IMG/VR virus record: IMGVR_UViG_3300021475_000047
Location: 1 to 28,162 of that record
Origin: a virus
Reading direction: 5' to 3' (one strand)
Length of the DNA stretch: 28,162 nucleotides
Part shown: positions 21,753 to 28,059 of the stretch, piece by piece
Layout of the letters: every line of letters starts with the position of its first letter
Numbering within the stretch: position 1 is the stretch's first letter
The notes under the pieces: generated by a model
Told to the model about the DNA's origin: nothing
The model's input: only the letters and a program-made list of their open reading frames with translations
Database searches by the model: none
Position numbers and translations under genes: made by a program

Positions 21753-23125
21753 ACGTGGACTCGGTCGTGAGCTTCTGCGTTTACGCGGAAGCTAAGGAGC
21801 GACTCTCGTCCGACCGAGACGAAGCGCTCCTCAATCTCCAGACCGAGGACATTTTGTGGTAATGCACCTAGGCTTTCGGCGGCTCTGAGGGAGGAGGCTG
21901 CTCCGCAAGTGGGGTCTAGGAAGCGGGTGTTTCCGTCGACCAGGGCTCCGAAGAAGTGGCGAAGCATCGGCTCTGGTTTGCAGGATGGATGGAGCCTGCG
22001 GTCGCCCGGACCTGAATAGGAGTCTGCTACGGTTCGGACGAGGGGACGGCGACCTCGATAGGCGAGAAGGGCTGTCTCGTATGTGTGGCGAGGCCACCGC
22101 TGGGAGTCACCGACTATGCCGCTGTTGTCCGACTTGTGCCAGATGAGAGGGTATGGGTAGAATTCTATGCTGGGGCCTTTAGTCTCGAAGAGGCGAATGG
22201 TCTTTAGCATAACGGATGGCTTGGGGCTGAGCCAGAACATTATGTGACCGAGGGGGGATAGGAGATGATCTAGATTTTTGATTAGACACTCCGTGAGAGC
22301 CCAGTAGTCGGTGGCCTGGTCGGAGTAAGCGCCCTCTTGGTCTTCTGGTTTGAACTGGCCTGCGCCGTCGAAGACGTTCGCGCCATATGGGAAATCGCAG
22401 TGGATTAGGTTGAATGTGGTGCCTGAGTAGGTTGATGCCCAATCGAGGAAATTGTCAAGTTTGATTGAGCGTTCCACTGATTGGCGGGACCATGTCACTT
22501 CGACGGACTCAGGTGCGGGTTGAGTTTGGGGGGTTATTATGCCCTGTGTAATGGGGGACGGCTTGCCCTGGACTGTTACCATTTCGCGGGCGAAGACAGC
22601 CATGTCGTTTATTTCAGCTTCGTCCTCTCGCTCTTTCCGGCGGCGGATGAGGTTGCGAGCCTCGTTGACGGAGGCTGCTTTGGCTACGCGAGGATCTTTT
22701 AGGTGGGTGGCGACGAGGAGGGTGTTGGAAACGTGGCCTGTATCAAGTGACAAAGCGTCGGCAGTCATTCTCTGGTTCCATGCGGGGTCATTCTTGCCGT
22801 AGAGGTAGTGGAGTTCCGCAATGGCTCGTACAGAGTCTTGCCATGAGAGGTCTTTGCGCTTGATGTTCTCTTCAAGCTCGATGACTTTTAGCTCGTCGAT
22901 GTTCAGATCGTCTACCCAGCGGACTGGGATGGTTGGGAGGTTGAGTGCTTTGAAGGCTTCCCATCTGCGCTCGCCTGCTATAAGCTGATAGTCTTTGGTG
23001 ATGATGATGGGGTTGATGAGGCCCACTCGTTTGATGCTGGCCTGGAGTGCGGGGTCTGGCTCTAGCTTTCGGCGTTGGCGGGAGTCTCGTTTGACCCAGA
23101 TGAGGGAGAGGGCAATGTCAGGCAT
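21749..23125 (-). CDS. ParB-like domain fused to DNA methyltransferase
   Basis: 458 residues. Residues 1-110 are a ParB/Srx-fold domain: SIKRVGLINPIII, YQLIAGERRWEAFKALN (47-63, with the GERR motif), VIELEENIKRKDLSW. Residues about 110-170 resemble the helical ParB region (TADALSLDTGHVSNTL). Residues about 215-458 are a beta-class amino-methyltransferase: catalytic motif IV as DFPYG (244-248, DPPY variant), HPSCKPEP (379-386), and AdoMet motif I as FLDPTCGAASS (402-412). The order (catalytic motif before AdoMet motif) fits N4/N6 MTases of the beta type. It lacks a partner endonuclease here. It could methylate phage DNA against host restriction. It overlaps both neighbours (8 and 4 bases). A GC-rich hairpin with one mismatch lies at 21771-21792. 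Confidence 0.8.
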   Translation of the reverse strand: MPDIALSLIWVKRDSRQRRKLEPDPALQASIKRVGLINPIIITKDYQLIAGERRWEAFKALNLPTIPVRWVDDLNIDELKVIELEENIKRKDLSWQDSVRAIAELHYLYGKNDPAWNQRMTADALSLDTGHVSNTLLVATHLKDPRVAKAASVNEARNLIRRRKEREDEAEINDMAVFAREMVTVQGKPSPITQGIITPQTQPAPESVEVTWSRQSVERSIKLDNFLDWASTYSGTTFNLIHCDFPYGANVFDGAGQFKPEDQEGAYSDQATDYWALTECLIKNLDHLLSPLGHIMFWLSPKPSVMLKTIRLFETKGPSIEFYPYPLIWHKSDNSGIVGDSQRWPRHTYETALLAYRGRRPLVRTVADSYSGPGDRRLHPSCKPEPMLRHFFGALVDGNTRFLDPTCGAASSLRAAESLGALPQNVLGLEIEERFVSVGRESLLSFRVNAEAHDRVHV

Positions 23126-23339
23126 TTTTGGATCTTTTCTTTAGAGTGCGAGCGAGTTTTTCGACTGCCGCAAGTTCTAGGGAGACGGAGACTGATTTTG
23201 GTGGCGGGCCTTGCCTTTCCCACATGCGCCACAGACGGAGAAGGAGTTCGCCTTCAATTTTGCTGTCGTTTAGGATTATGCTTTTGAACTCGTATGGATT
23301 TAGACTGCGCCAGAACTTTGTAGGGATCGGCTCGGACAA
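23118..23339 (-). CDS. Small unknown protein
   Basis: 73 residues if started at the TTG at 23339, chosen because AGGAG lies seven bases upstream and because the longer frame would run back into the 8-bp hairpin at 23359-23382. The C-terminal half is helical and charged (ELLLRLWRMWERQG, then LELAAVEKLARTLKKRSKNA). Its stop codon overlaps the ParB-methyltransferase start by 8 bases (ATGCCTGA). No family recognised. Confidence 0.5.
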   Translation of the reverse strand: MSEPIPTKFWRSLNPYEFKSIILNDSKIEGELLLRLWRMWERQGPPPKSVSVSLELAAVEKLARTLKKRSKNA

Positions 23340-23358
23340 TGTAAGTCTCCTAAATTTA

Positions 23359-23382
23359 GGGGGAGGCCGCGAAACCTCCCCC
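23359..23382 (-). terminator. Perfect 8-bp GC-rich hairpin in the 23340-23430 gap
   Basis: 23359-23366 pairs with 23375-23382, a stem of five G-C pairs plus GAGG-type pairs around an 8-nt loop. The sequence after it on the minus strand is TAAATTTAGGAGACT, AT-rich but not a T-run, and it holds the next ribosome site. It is a second hairpin in the same gap as 23406-23434. Partial terminator or processing site is plausible. Confidence 0.4.
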
Positions 23383-23405
23383 AAGGACTGCCCTCCCGCA
23401 ATCCT

Positions 23406-23434
23406 ATAAGCTCACACGGGAGGCGTGAGCTTAT
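23406..23434 (-). terminator. Perfect 10-bp hairpin containing a stop codon
   Basis: 23406-23415 pairs perfectly with 23425-23434 around a 9-nt loop. The TAA of the upstream gene (23431-23433) is in the first arm. No T-run follows. It resembles the stop-wrapping hairpins at 10212 and 13224. Confidence 0.5.
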
Positions 23435-23862
23435 TCTGTGCCGATGAAGGCCTGGGCGACGGCCCAGACCTCACCAGTTTTTTTGCTGATTTGGTGCTTT
23501 ACGGTGGCGAGGACGTGCTTGCCGACCAACTCGTAGTTGGTTTGCTCCGTGATCTCCCCGGTGATCCCGCACTGCTGGCACAGGCGGCCATATCTGTAGT
23601 CAAGTGGCAGCCAGTAGTCACAGTTGACGGAACGCTGGGCGATGTTCTCGACCAGGGCCTTCTGCGCCTCGTCGATGGAGTCGTCTGCGGGCCAGTCGAG
23701 GATGCGGGCCGTGAACCGCAGGATGGGAGTCTGCTCCGCATTGCGGGCTGTTGTAAGCTCGAACTTGGAGATCACGGCTGGATAGTCACCGATGGGGAGG
23801 GTCGGTGGACCTTTCACCAAATCCTCGACTCGGCCTTTCATCAGTTCTGCTAGATTTGCCAT
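23431..23862 (-). CDS. Unknown replication-operon protein, possibly ssDNA-binding
   Basis: 143 residues, strong AAGGAG ribosome site. The N-terminus (MANLAELMKGRVEDLV, then LPIGDYPAVISKFELT) followed by TPILRFTARILDWPAD, NIAQRSVNCDYWLPL and a final HVLATVKHQISKKTGEVWAV strand pair looks like the phage OB-type proteins encoded near Sak4 and polymerase genes (DUF669-like or ssDNA-binding). I cannot confirm an OB fold by eye. A 7-bp perfect hairpin (23525-23541, CGT loop) lies inside. Its neighbour Sak4-like ATPase makes an ssDNA-binding role attractive but inferred. Confidence 0.55.
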   Translation of the reverse strand: MANLAELMKGRVEDLVKGPPTLPIGDYPAVISKFELTTARNAEQTPILRFTARILDWPADDSIDEAQKALVENIAQRSVNCDYWLPLDYRYGRLCQQCGITGEITEQTNYELVGKHVLATVKHQISKKTGEVWAVAQAFIGTE

Positions 23863-23954
23863 TTACTCACTCCTTGGGCAGCTGCCCTGCTTACATCACT
23901 CCCAAATTTTTTTCCTCTGGGAATGAATTCACAAATCTGTTTTATACAACTGGA
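23863..23954 (-). promoter_or_regulatory. 92-base gap, AT-rich with palindrome; possible internal regulatory site
   Basis: The longest gap in the leftward operon. It contains the palindrome GGGCAGCTGCCC near 23877-23888, the ribosome site AAGGAG, and at 23904-23930 an A/T-run string (AAATTTTTTTCCTCTGGGAAT read on the plus strand) resembling the element at 8618-8637. No clear -35/-10 pair. An internal promoter for the replication genes is possible. Confidence 0.3.
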
Positions 23955-24320
23955 TTAATCTGGTGTCTTGACGCCTTGAAACGCAGCTTCAAAAGCCGCA
24001 TCTTGTTGAGCGTCTCTCTGCTCGTCCGGGTCTGGCCCGATGTCTCGATCCAGCTCTCCGAGGACTGATGTGCTGTTTAGAAGTTCCCACATCCATGGTG
24101 GAATGTCGAGGAGGGTAATTGTGCGGAAGTGGGCCCAGAGTGGCGCTCCCTTTCTGATAAGGGCTTCCTCGATTTTAAGCTCGATTTTCTCCACTTGAAT
24201 GTCTGTGATGTCTGGCCCGTCATGCTTGTTTTCGTAGGGCACTTCGATACGATAGTAGTAAAGTGCCTTGATACGGTATGATCCAAACTCCGCGATTGTT
24301 AGGCTGTCTGTTAGTCTCAT
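23955..24320 (-). CDS. Unknown protein of the replication operon
   Basis: 121 residues from the ATG at 24320, which overlaps the upstream stop codon (ATGA) and has GAGGGAG seven bases upstream. Features: N-terminal beta region (LTIAEFGSYRIKALYYYRI), acidic/charged middle (DIQVEKIELKIEEALIRKG), hydrophobic aromatic DIPPWMWELL, and an acidic Asp/Gln/Glu-rich tail (DPDEQRDAQQDAAFE). No motif recognised. Confidence 0.55.
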   Translation of the reverse strand: MRLTDSLTIAEFGSYRIKALYYYRIEVPYENKHDGPDITDIQVEKIELKIEEALIRKGAPLWAHFRTITLLDIPPWMWELLNSTSVLGELDRDIGPDPDEQRDAQQDAAFEAAFQGVKTPD

Positions 24321-24982
24321 TGCTTTGCTCCCTCTGGTAAAAGTTTCCATGCGGCTTCACGCATACGCTCAAGCTCCTGAACTGCCTCGGGCCCGTCTTT
24401 CTTTGCCATTGCATACAAGAGCGGGTAGCCAGTTGTGATTGACAATTCAATTTCAGCTCGCGTAGCTTTTCGACCCGAGCTGAACCAGTCGACGCGGTTG
24501 GGCGGTCCGAGCTGGAATAGGTAGCCGCCTCCGGCTTTGAAGGCTTTCGCTGTCCCAGCCTCGTAGAGGCAGACTGCGCCCGGATTGCGGTCTATATGCT
24601 CTCCCGCAATGAAGCGTTCCTCTGGGAGGCCTTTCATGTCGCGCTTCTGGCGGGGGCGCGTGAGGAATGGGCAGGCTTTTGCTGCGAACTCGGCACACTC
24701 TCTGTGGGATGGCGGCTCGCTAGTTATCCGGTTGACGACGCACATAGGGCCGATCACATAGATTTTGTGCTGGCCTAGTGGCTCGCCGCAGATCCAGCAG
24801 CGGTGACGGGTGTAGGCTGTCCACAGTTTGCCGGGTGCCACTATGCGGAAATCTGGCTCGCCTTGGCCGGGCGGACAGAGTTCGCCAGCGTACATCCATG
24901 CTACGAACCACGGTACTGGGTAGCCCCGCTCGTCCTTGGGAAGATATGAGATGCGGTGAGGGAGTTCAGGTAGGTCGATCAC
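24317..24982 (-). CDS. Cys-rich putative zinc-binding protein
   Basis: 221 residues. The GTG at 24982 overlaps the Sak4-like gene stop codon (GTGA). Conserved-looking ligands are C62 and C65 (CWIC), C81 (GPMC), H93, C96 (HRECAEF) and C104 (ACPF), suggesting one or two metal sites. The N-terminus has ISYLPKDERGYPVPWFVAW. The sequence type (CWICG ... VIGPMC ... HRECAEFAAKACPFLTRP) is one I have seen as uncharacterised proteins in phages; no function is assigned. Its place between Sak4 and unknown genes suggests a recombination or replication accessory role, or a regulator; that is inference. The frame is open further upstream, but that part lies on top of the Sak4 gene. Confidence 0.65.
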   Translation of the reverse strand: MIDLPELPHRISYLPKDERGYPVPWFVAWMYAGELCPPGQGEPDFRIVAPGKLWTAYTRHRCWICGEPLGQHKIYVIGPMCVVNRITSEPPSHRECAEFAAKACPFLTRPRQKRDMKGLPEERFIAGEHIDRNPGAVCLYEAGTAKAFKAGGGYLFQLGPPNRVDWFSSGRKATRAEIELSITTGYPLLYAMAKKDGPEAVQELERMREAAWKLLPEGAKQ

Positions 24983-25842
24983 TGGAGGCTCCGCACGGCT
25001 GCGAAATAGTCGGCTAGGCCGGTTTCGATTGGATAGGTGGATTTGATCCGGCCTGGAGCTGCGCTTTTCAACTCCACTACGCCGTCCGACTGGGTGATGA
25101 TGGAGTGGCGGTTGCCGACGGTGGCGGCCCGGATTGTGTGGTTGAAATAGGTGCCGATCTCCCGGTTGAGGGCTCGGCCAGGGCCTGCGGGGAGGCCGTG
25201 AAGGATTTCGTTCTGGTCGGTGTCGTAGGCGATGTGGGCGCAACAGATTACGTTGCATTTGATGCTGGCGTCGAAGAAGGTGGACAGGACGTCGAGGATC
25301 ATCCCTTGGCAGGTGCCCCACTCCGGTTGGGTGGGGTTCTGGCCAAGGCGGTTGTTGATAGCAAGAATGAAGTTGAGGGCTGTGCGCCATGCGTGGGTCA
25401 GCGAGTCGAAGACGAGGACGTCCTGGGAGGTCCATGTATAGACGGAGCCGAAGGACTTGCCTGTGATCGGGTCTTTCCAGTCAGTACAAATGAGATCCAC
25501 TGCTTTCTGCCAGGCGTCCACTTTGGTTGGAATGGCACTCACTCGCCATCCACGAACATTCTGGCCATCCATTACTGGGATTTTCTTTGCCATTCTTCTA
25601 TCCTGGAGGGGGATGATTGAGCAGGTGGCGTACTCTTCTGGGGTGAGAAGGTTCTGGAGGATTTCGGTGCCGTTGTCGAAGTCCATAATGCGGAGATTGT
25701 AGCCCGCCTTCACCAAGGATGCGAGACTCCCTGTTTTCCCTGAGCCAGGGTCGCCAAGCATCAGGATTTTGACTGGCTTAAATGTTGGGGCGGGCTCGAC
25801 TGGCTTCTCGCCGAATAGGTCTTTTTTGACTTCCTCGTTCAT
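24979..25842 (-). CDS. Sak4-like RecA-fold ATPase (AAA_24 type)
   Basis: 287 residues; the ATG overlaps the upstream stop codon (ATGA). Walker A GDPGSGKT at 30-37, a second strand RIMDFDNGTE (51-60), and Walker B DVLVFDS at 141-147, with CNVICCAHIAYD (196-207) as the motif following it. The end is GNRHSIITQSDGVVELKSAA and a final helix. This is the layout of phage Sak4-type proteins, RecA-core ATPases that help single-strand annealing in recombination. The neighbouring PD-(D/E)XK nuclease and possible ssDNA-binding protein make up a typical recombination module. Confidence 0.75.
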   Translation of the reverse strand: MNEEVKKDLFGEKPVEPAPTFKPVKILMLGDPGSGKTGSLASLVKAGYNLRIMDFDNGTEILQNLLTPEEYATCSIIPLQDRRMAKKIPVMDGQNVRGWRVSAIPTKVDAWQKAVDLICTDWKDPITGKSFGSVYTWTSQDVLVFDSLTHAWRTALNFILAINNRLGQNPTQPEWGTCQGMILDVLSTFFDASIKCNVICCAHIAYDTDQNEILHGLPAGPGRALNREIGTYFNHTIRAATVGNRHSIITQSDGVVELKSAAPGRIKSTYPIETGLADYFAAVRSLQ

Positions 25843-26024
25843 TTGGCTTGTCCTTGACTGTCTTTCTCTGCTGCTTTTCTTCTTATTTCATAAGCTTCAC
25901 AGATTTTTTGAATGTCGTCGGCCAGGCTCCAGATATCGTCTTCTGTCGCGCCAGGGACTTCCCCAAGGAAATGCTCTGCTAAGTCGTATGACGCGGGATC
26001 TACTGCTGGACGTTTCTTTTTCAT
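25839..26024 (-). CDS. Small charged protein of unknown function
   Basis: 61 residues, ATGA overlap with the gene upstream and with the Sak4-like gene. Begins MKKKRPAVDPASYDLAEHFL, has an acidic middle (GATEDDIWSLADDIQKICEA) and a basic end. Helical, no motif. Confidence 0.55.
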   Translation of the reverse strand: MKKKRPAVDPASYDLAEHFLGEVPGATEDDIWSLADDIQKICEAYEIRRKAAEKDSQGQAK

Positions 26025-26227
26025 TTGGACGTTTCCTTTGGCAGTTCATAGTGGCAGGTGATTGGGATGCAGTGGAGGCCGTGTTGCTTGGCATCCAGGA
26101 TTTCTTCTGAGGTAGGCCATCCGAGAAAAAGCTGCCAGCATTGAGCAATGCTCTCGTAGAGGCCAATATGGATCAGCGTGCAGTTGCGGGTGTCGTAAAT
26201 CCCATATGGCTGAAGCTGCTTGTTCAT
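26021..26227 (-). CDS. Small protein of unknown function
   Basis: 68 residues; the ATG at 26227 overlaps the stop codon of the nuclease gene (TAATG). Four Cys/His-type residues (NCTLIHIG, AQCWQLF, GLHCIPITCHYEL) give it a Cys/His-rich look but no clear zinc motif. The frame is open upstream of this ATG, but coupling favours this start. Confidence 0.55.
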   Translation of the reverse strand: MNKQLQPYGIYDTRNCTLIHIGLYESIAQCWQLFLGWPTSEEILDAKQHGLHCIPITCHYELPKETSK

Positions 26228-27195
26228 TAGCGGGGCTCCCCGGCTGGGTCCCAACGACGGATCTGGAATGTGGCGTCCATGATTGGTTTGCGAGCTAGCG
26301 GGCTTCGTCCGCAGATTTCACGGAACTGGCAGCCGCCATAGAGGCCGCAGGCTTTGTCATTCTGGGGATAGGCGGCCTCGGGATTTGGCATGGGCTCAGC
26401 TACCACGGCGCAGCTTTCCATGAGGGATACCCAATAGGGGAGGGCTTGGAGCCACTCGTCCAGGACGGGCTGGGGGCGGTAGACGGGGAAGCGCTGGAAA
26501 CGGACGAAGTTGACGCCAATCTGGGCAGCGTCGAGGAGGATACCACGGGCAGGGACGCCGAGGGCGACTCGGCCCGCGATGGTGTAGAGAGTGAATTGGT
26601 TGTCGGGGGTGAAGCGTTCAGCGTATTTGGAGCTGATGGCTTCCAAGGTGGTCTTTAGGTCGGCAATGAAAATATCGTCGTTAAATGCTACGAGGCGGTC
26701 TATGTGGCCGCATAGTGAGATGATTTCGTTGGTCATGGAGCGGAAGCCAGCGTCGAACAGGAATGTCAGTTCGACTGCCGGCTTGCCGTTTTCGAGCTGG
26801 AGGGTTTTGAGTGGGGAGCCCTGCTTCTCGTAATGGTCCAGGTATTCGACGGCAAACCTTATGAGAGATAGCCGGTTTTTCTGAGGATCATCAAATGAAG
26901 GAGCGTTAGCTTTGTAGTCCCAAGTACCTGAGAGGGCTTTGACGACTGTGGCTTCCAGGGCGTCTTCGTGCCCCACATCCTGGGATCTAAGACGCTGGTA
27001 ATTTTCTGAGACATGATGGGCTGCTGAACCGAAGTCCAGATGGATTTGAACGCCGATTTTTGTGTAGCCGCAGACAATGGAATAGTAGTAGTAGCGGGCG
27101 CATTGTTTGAACGCGCCCAGGGAAGTGGAGTCGATTGAGGTTTGGAAGCGGGGTAGCTTCTGAGAGAAGCTTTTATTATTTTCCCAATTCTGCAC
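26227..27195 (-). CDS. PD-(D/E)XK RecB/Cas4-like nuclease
   Basis: 322 residues from the GTG at 27195, just downstream of a purine-rich AAAAGGGGCAAGAAG region and 27 bases after the tRNA 3' end. An upstream extension of the frame would run through the tRNA and is rejected. Motifs: GHIDRL (163-168) and IADLKT (177-182, D179 and K181), with QFTLY (200-204) as the QxxxY motif, typical of RecB-family PDDEXK_1 enzymes. Cysteines at 32 and 283, 289, 295 (C-x5-C-x5-C) match the layout of the [4Fe-4S] cluster in AddB/Cas4-type nucleases. Together with the Sak4-like ATPase it forms a recombination/end-processing pair. Length is normal for such phage proteins. Confidence 0.8.
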   Translation of the reverse strand: MQNWENNKSFSQKLPRFQTSIDSTSLGAFKQCARYYYYSIVCGYTKIGVQIHLDFGSAAHHVSENYQRLRSQDVGHEDALEATVVKALSGTWDYKANAPSFDDPQKNRLSLIRFAVEYLDHYEKQGSPLKTLQLENGKPAVELTFLFDAGFRSMTNEIISLCGHIDRLVAFNDDIFIADLKTTLEAISSKYAERFTPDNQFTLYTIAGRVALGVPARGILLDAAQIGVNFVRFQRFPVYRPQPVLDEWLQALPYWVSLMESCAVVAEPMPNPEAAYPQNDKACGLYGGCQFREICGRSPLARKPIMDATFQIRRWDPAGEPR

Positions 27196-27222
27196 TGTCT
27201 TCTTGCCCCTTTTGCTTATTTT

Positions 27223-27312
27223 TGGCGGAGAGGGAGGGATTCGAACCCTCGGCACACTTGCGCGTACTCCGCATTTCGGGTGCGGTGCGATCGACCACTC
27301 TGCCACCTCTCC
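27223..27312 (-). tRNA. tRNA-Ser(CGA) with encoded CCA and C33
   Basis: 90 nt. Acceptor stem GGAGAGG / CCTCTCC, discriminator G, and encoded CCA. The anticodon stem CCGCA/TGCGG is perfect around the loop CCCGAAA, giving anticodon CGA (decodes UCG), with C at position 33 instead of U. The variable arm is long (class II, TACGC GCAA GTGTG with G-T pairs) as expected for Ser. T stem GAGGG/CCCTC with TTCGAAT is perfect. The D stem GCA/CGC has one A-C mismatch. The 5' end lies one base after the stop codon of the upstream CDS, so it must be cut from a polycistronic transcript. Confidence 0.9.
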
Positions 27313-27313
27313 A

Positions 27314-27496
27314 TTACTCGGCTGCCATTTCGATTGGAGTTTGGGTGACCTCGAATGTGATGACGATGCGGCCAGTGTGTGGGTCATGGGCGATCAGGAG
27401 GTCGTTTTCAGCAATGATCAGGCCATGTTTTTCGACGTGGATGCTGATGGGTATGCGGAGTGTTTTGGTGAATTGTTTGAATAATTCTTCGATCAT
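27314..27496 (-). CDS. Small protein of unknown function
   Basis: 60 residues from the ATG at 27496, with GGAAGGG six bases upstream; an ATG at 27511 adds five residues and overlaps the previous gene. Contains IEELFKQFTKTLRIPISIHV and beta-strand-like LIIAENDLLIAHD and GRIVITFEVTQ. It ends two bases before the tRNA. No motif recognised. Confidence 0.55.
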   Translation of the reverse strand: MIEELFKQFTKTLRIPISIHVEKHGLIIAENDLLIAHDPHTGRIVITFEVTQTPIEMAAE

Positions 27497-27498
27497 CT

Positions 27499-27687
27499 TT
27501 AGCCCTTCCATTTGATTAGTTCTACGTAACCGCTACGCTCCCAGATGGTGTCGCGGTATCCCATTGGCTCGATACAGAAACGCCAAGACTGGTCGGTCTC
27601 TGTTATGAAGGTTTTGATCTCCATGCGGGGCCATCCGCGGTCGTGCCGATTGGGCGCAAGAAGAGTTGCATGTGCCATTTCAGCCAT
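27499..27687 (-). CDS. Small protein of unknown function
   Basis: 62 residues, ATG overlapping the previous stop by 8 bases. Contains LLAPNRHDRGWPRMEIKTFI and a WRFCIEPMGYRDTIWERSGY stretch. Aromatic-rich, no motif recognised. Confidence 0.5.
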   Translation of the reverse strand: MAEMAHATLLAPNRHDRGWPRMEIKTFITETDQSWRFCIEPMGYRDTIWERSGYVELIKWKG

Positions 27688-27790
27688 CGAGCCACTCCCG
27701 AAGCCGGATTGCTGGATCGTACTTGCAGGGGAGGCAGAGGCAAATGAGTGCGAAGACGCCCAGAGCGGTGCAGATGTCGTCCCAGGTCAT
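27680..27790 (-). CDS. Very small single-span membrane protein
   Basis: 36 residues, ATG at 27790 overlapping the upstream stop codon (ATGA). The middle is hydrophobic (TALGVFALICLCLP) with charged ends (TWDD, KYDPAIRLREWLDG), a plausible single membrane helix. It overlaps the following gene by 8 bases. Start-stop coupling on both sides supports that it is real. Function unknown. Confidence 0.5.
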   Translation of the reverse strand: MTWDDICTALGVFALICLCLPCKYDPAIRLREWLDG

Positions 27791-28059
27791 TTGTCGTCTC
27801 CGAAAAGCAGTTCTTCTGCGGTGAGGAGAGATTTGACTGGGAGGGCGTCGGCCATCTTGGAGGGGCGCGGAATGCGCTTGCCAGCTTCCTCGGCTGCTCG
27901 GTTGCGCTCGGCCTGAGCGCGAAGCTCGATGATGAGCCGCTTGAACTGTTCGGGATGCTGCTGGTAGAGGGCGAGGGGTTCTCGGTTGAAGAGTTCGGCC
28001 ATTGACCATTCGGGGTCCGCCTTAGTCAGCAGGTCGTTTCGAGGCAGCTCTTCAGTCAT
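27787..28059 (-). CDS. Small charged protein of unknown function
   Basis: 90 residues. The ATG at 28059 follows GAGGAAA and lies 8 bases inside the upstream gene. Contains NDLLTKADPEWSMAELFNRE and IIELRAQAERNRAAEEAGKR, helical, then PRPSKMADALPVKSLLTAEE. I have seen similar short phage proteins, but their function is unknown. Confidence 0.6.
   Translation of the reverse strand: MTEELPRNDLLTKADPEWSMAELFNREPLALYQQHPEQFKRLIIELRAQAERNRAAEEAGKRIPRPSKMADALPVKSLLTAEELLFGDDK

Noticed and set aside
23877-23888. GGGCAGCTGCCC palindrome as an operator
   Set aside because: Single occurrence, no second half-site or promoter seen; recorded only within the gap description.
24983-25435. Upstream extension of the Cys-rich protein frame over the Sak4-like gene
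   Set aside because: Pro/Arg/His-rich shadow. The GTG at 24982 coupled to the Sak4 stop codon is the natural start.
27223-27312. tRNA as a phage attachment site
   Set aside because: No integrase in the window, and the tRNA is a complete gene inside an operon.
27196-27387. Upstream extension of the nuclease frame
   Set aside because: It would translate the tRNA gene. The GTG at 27195 is the plausible start.
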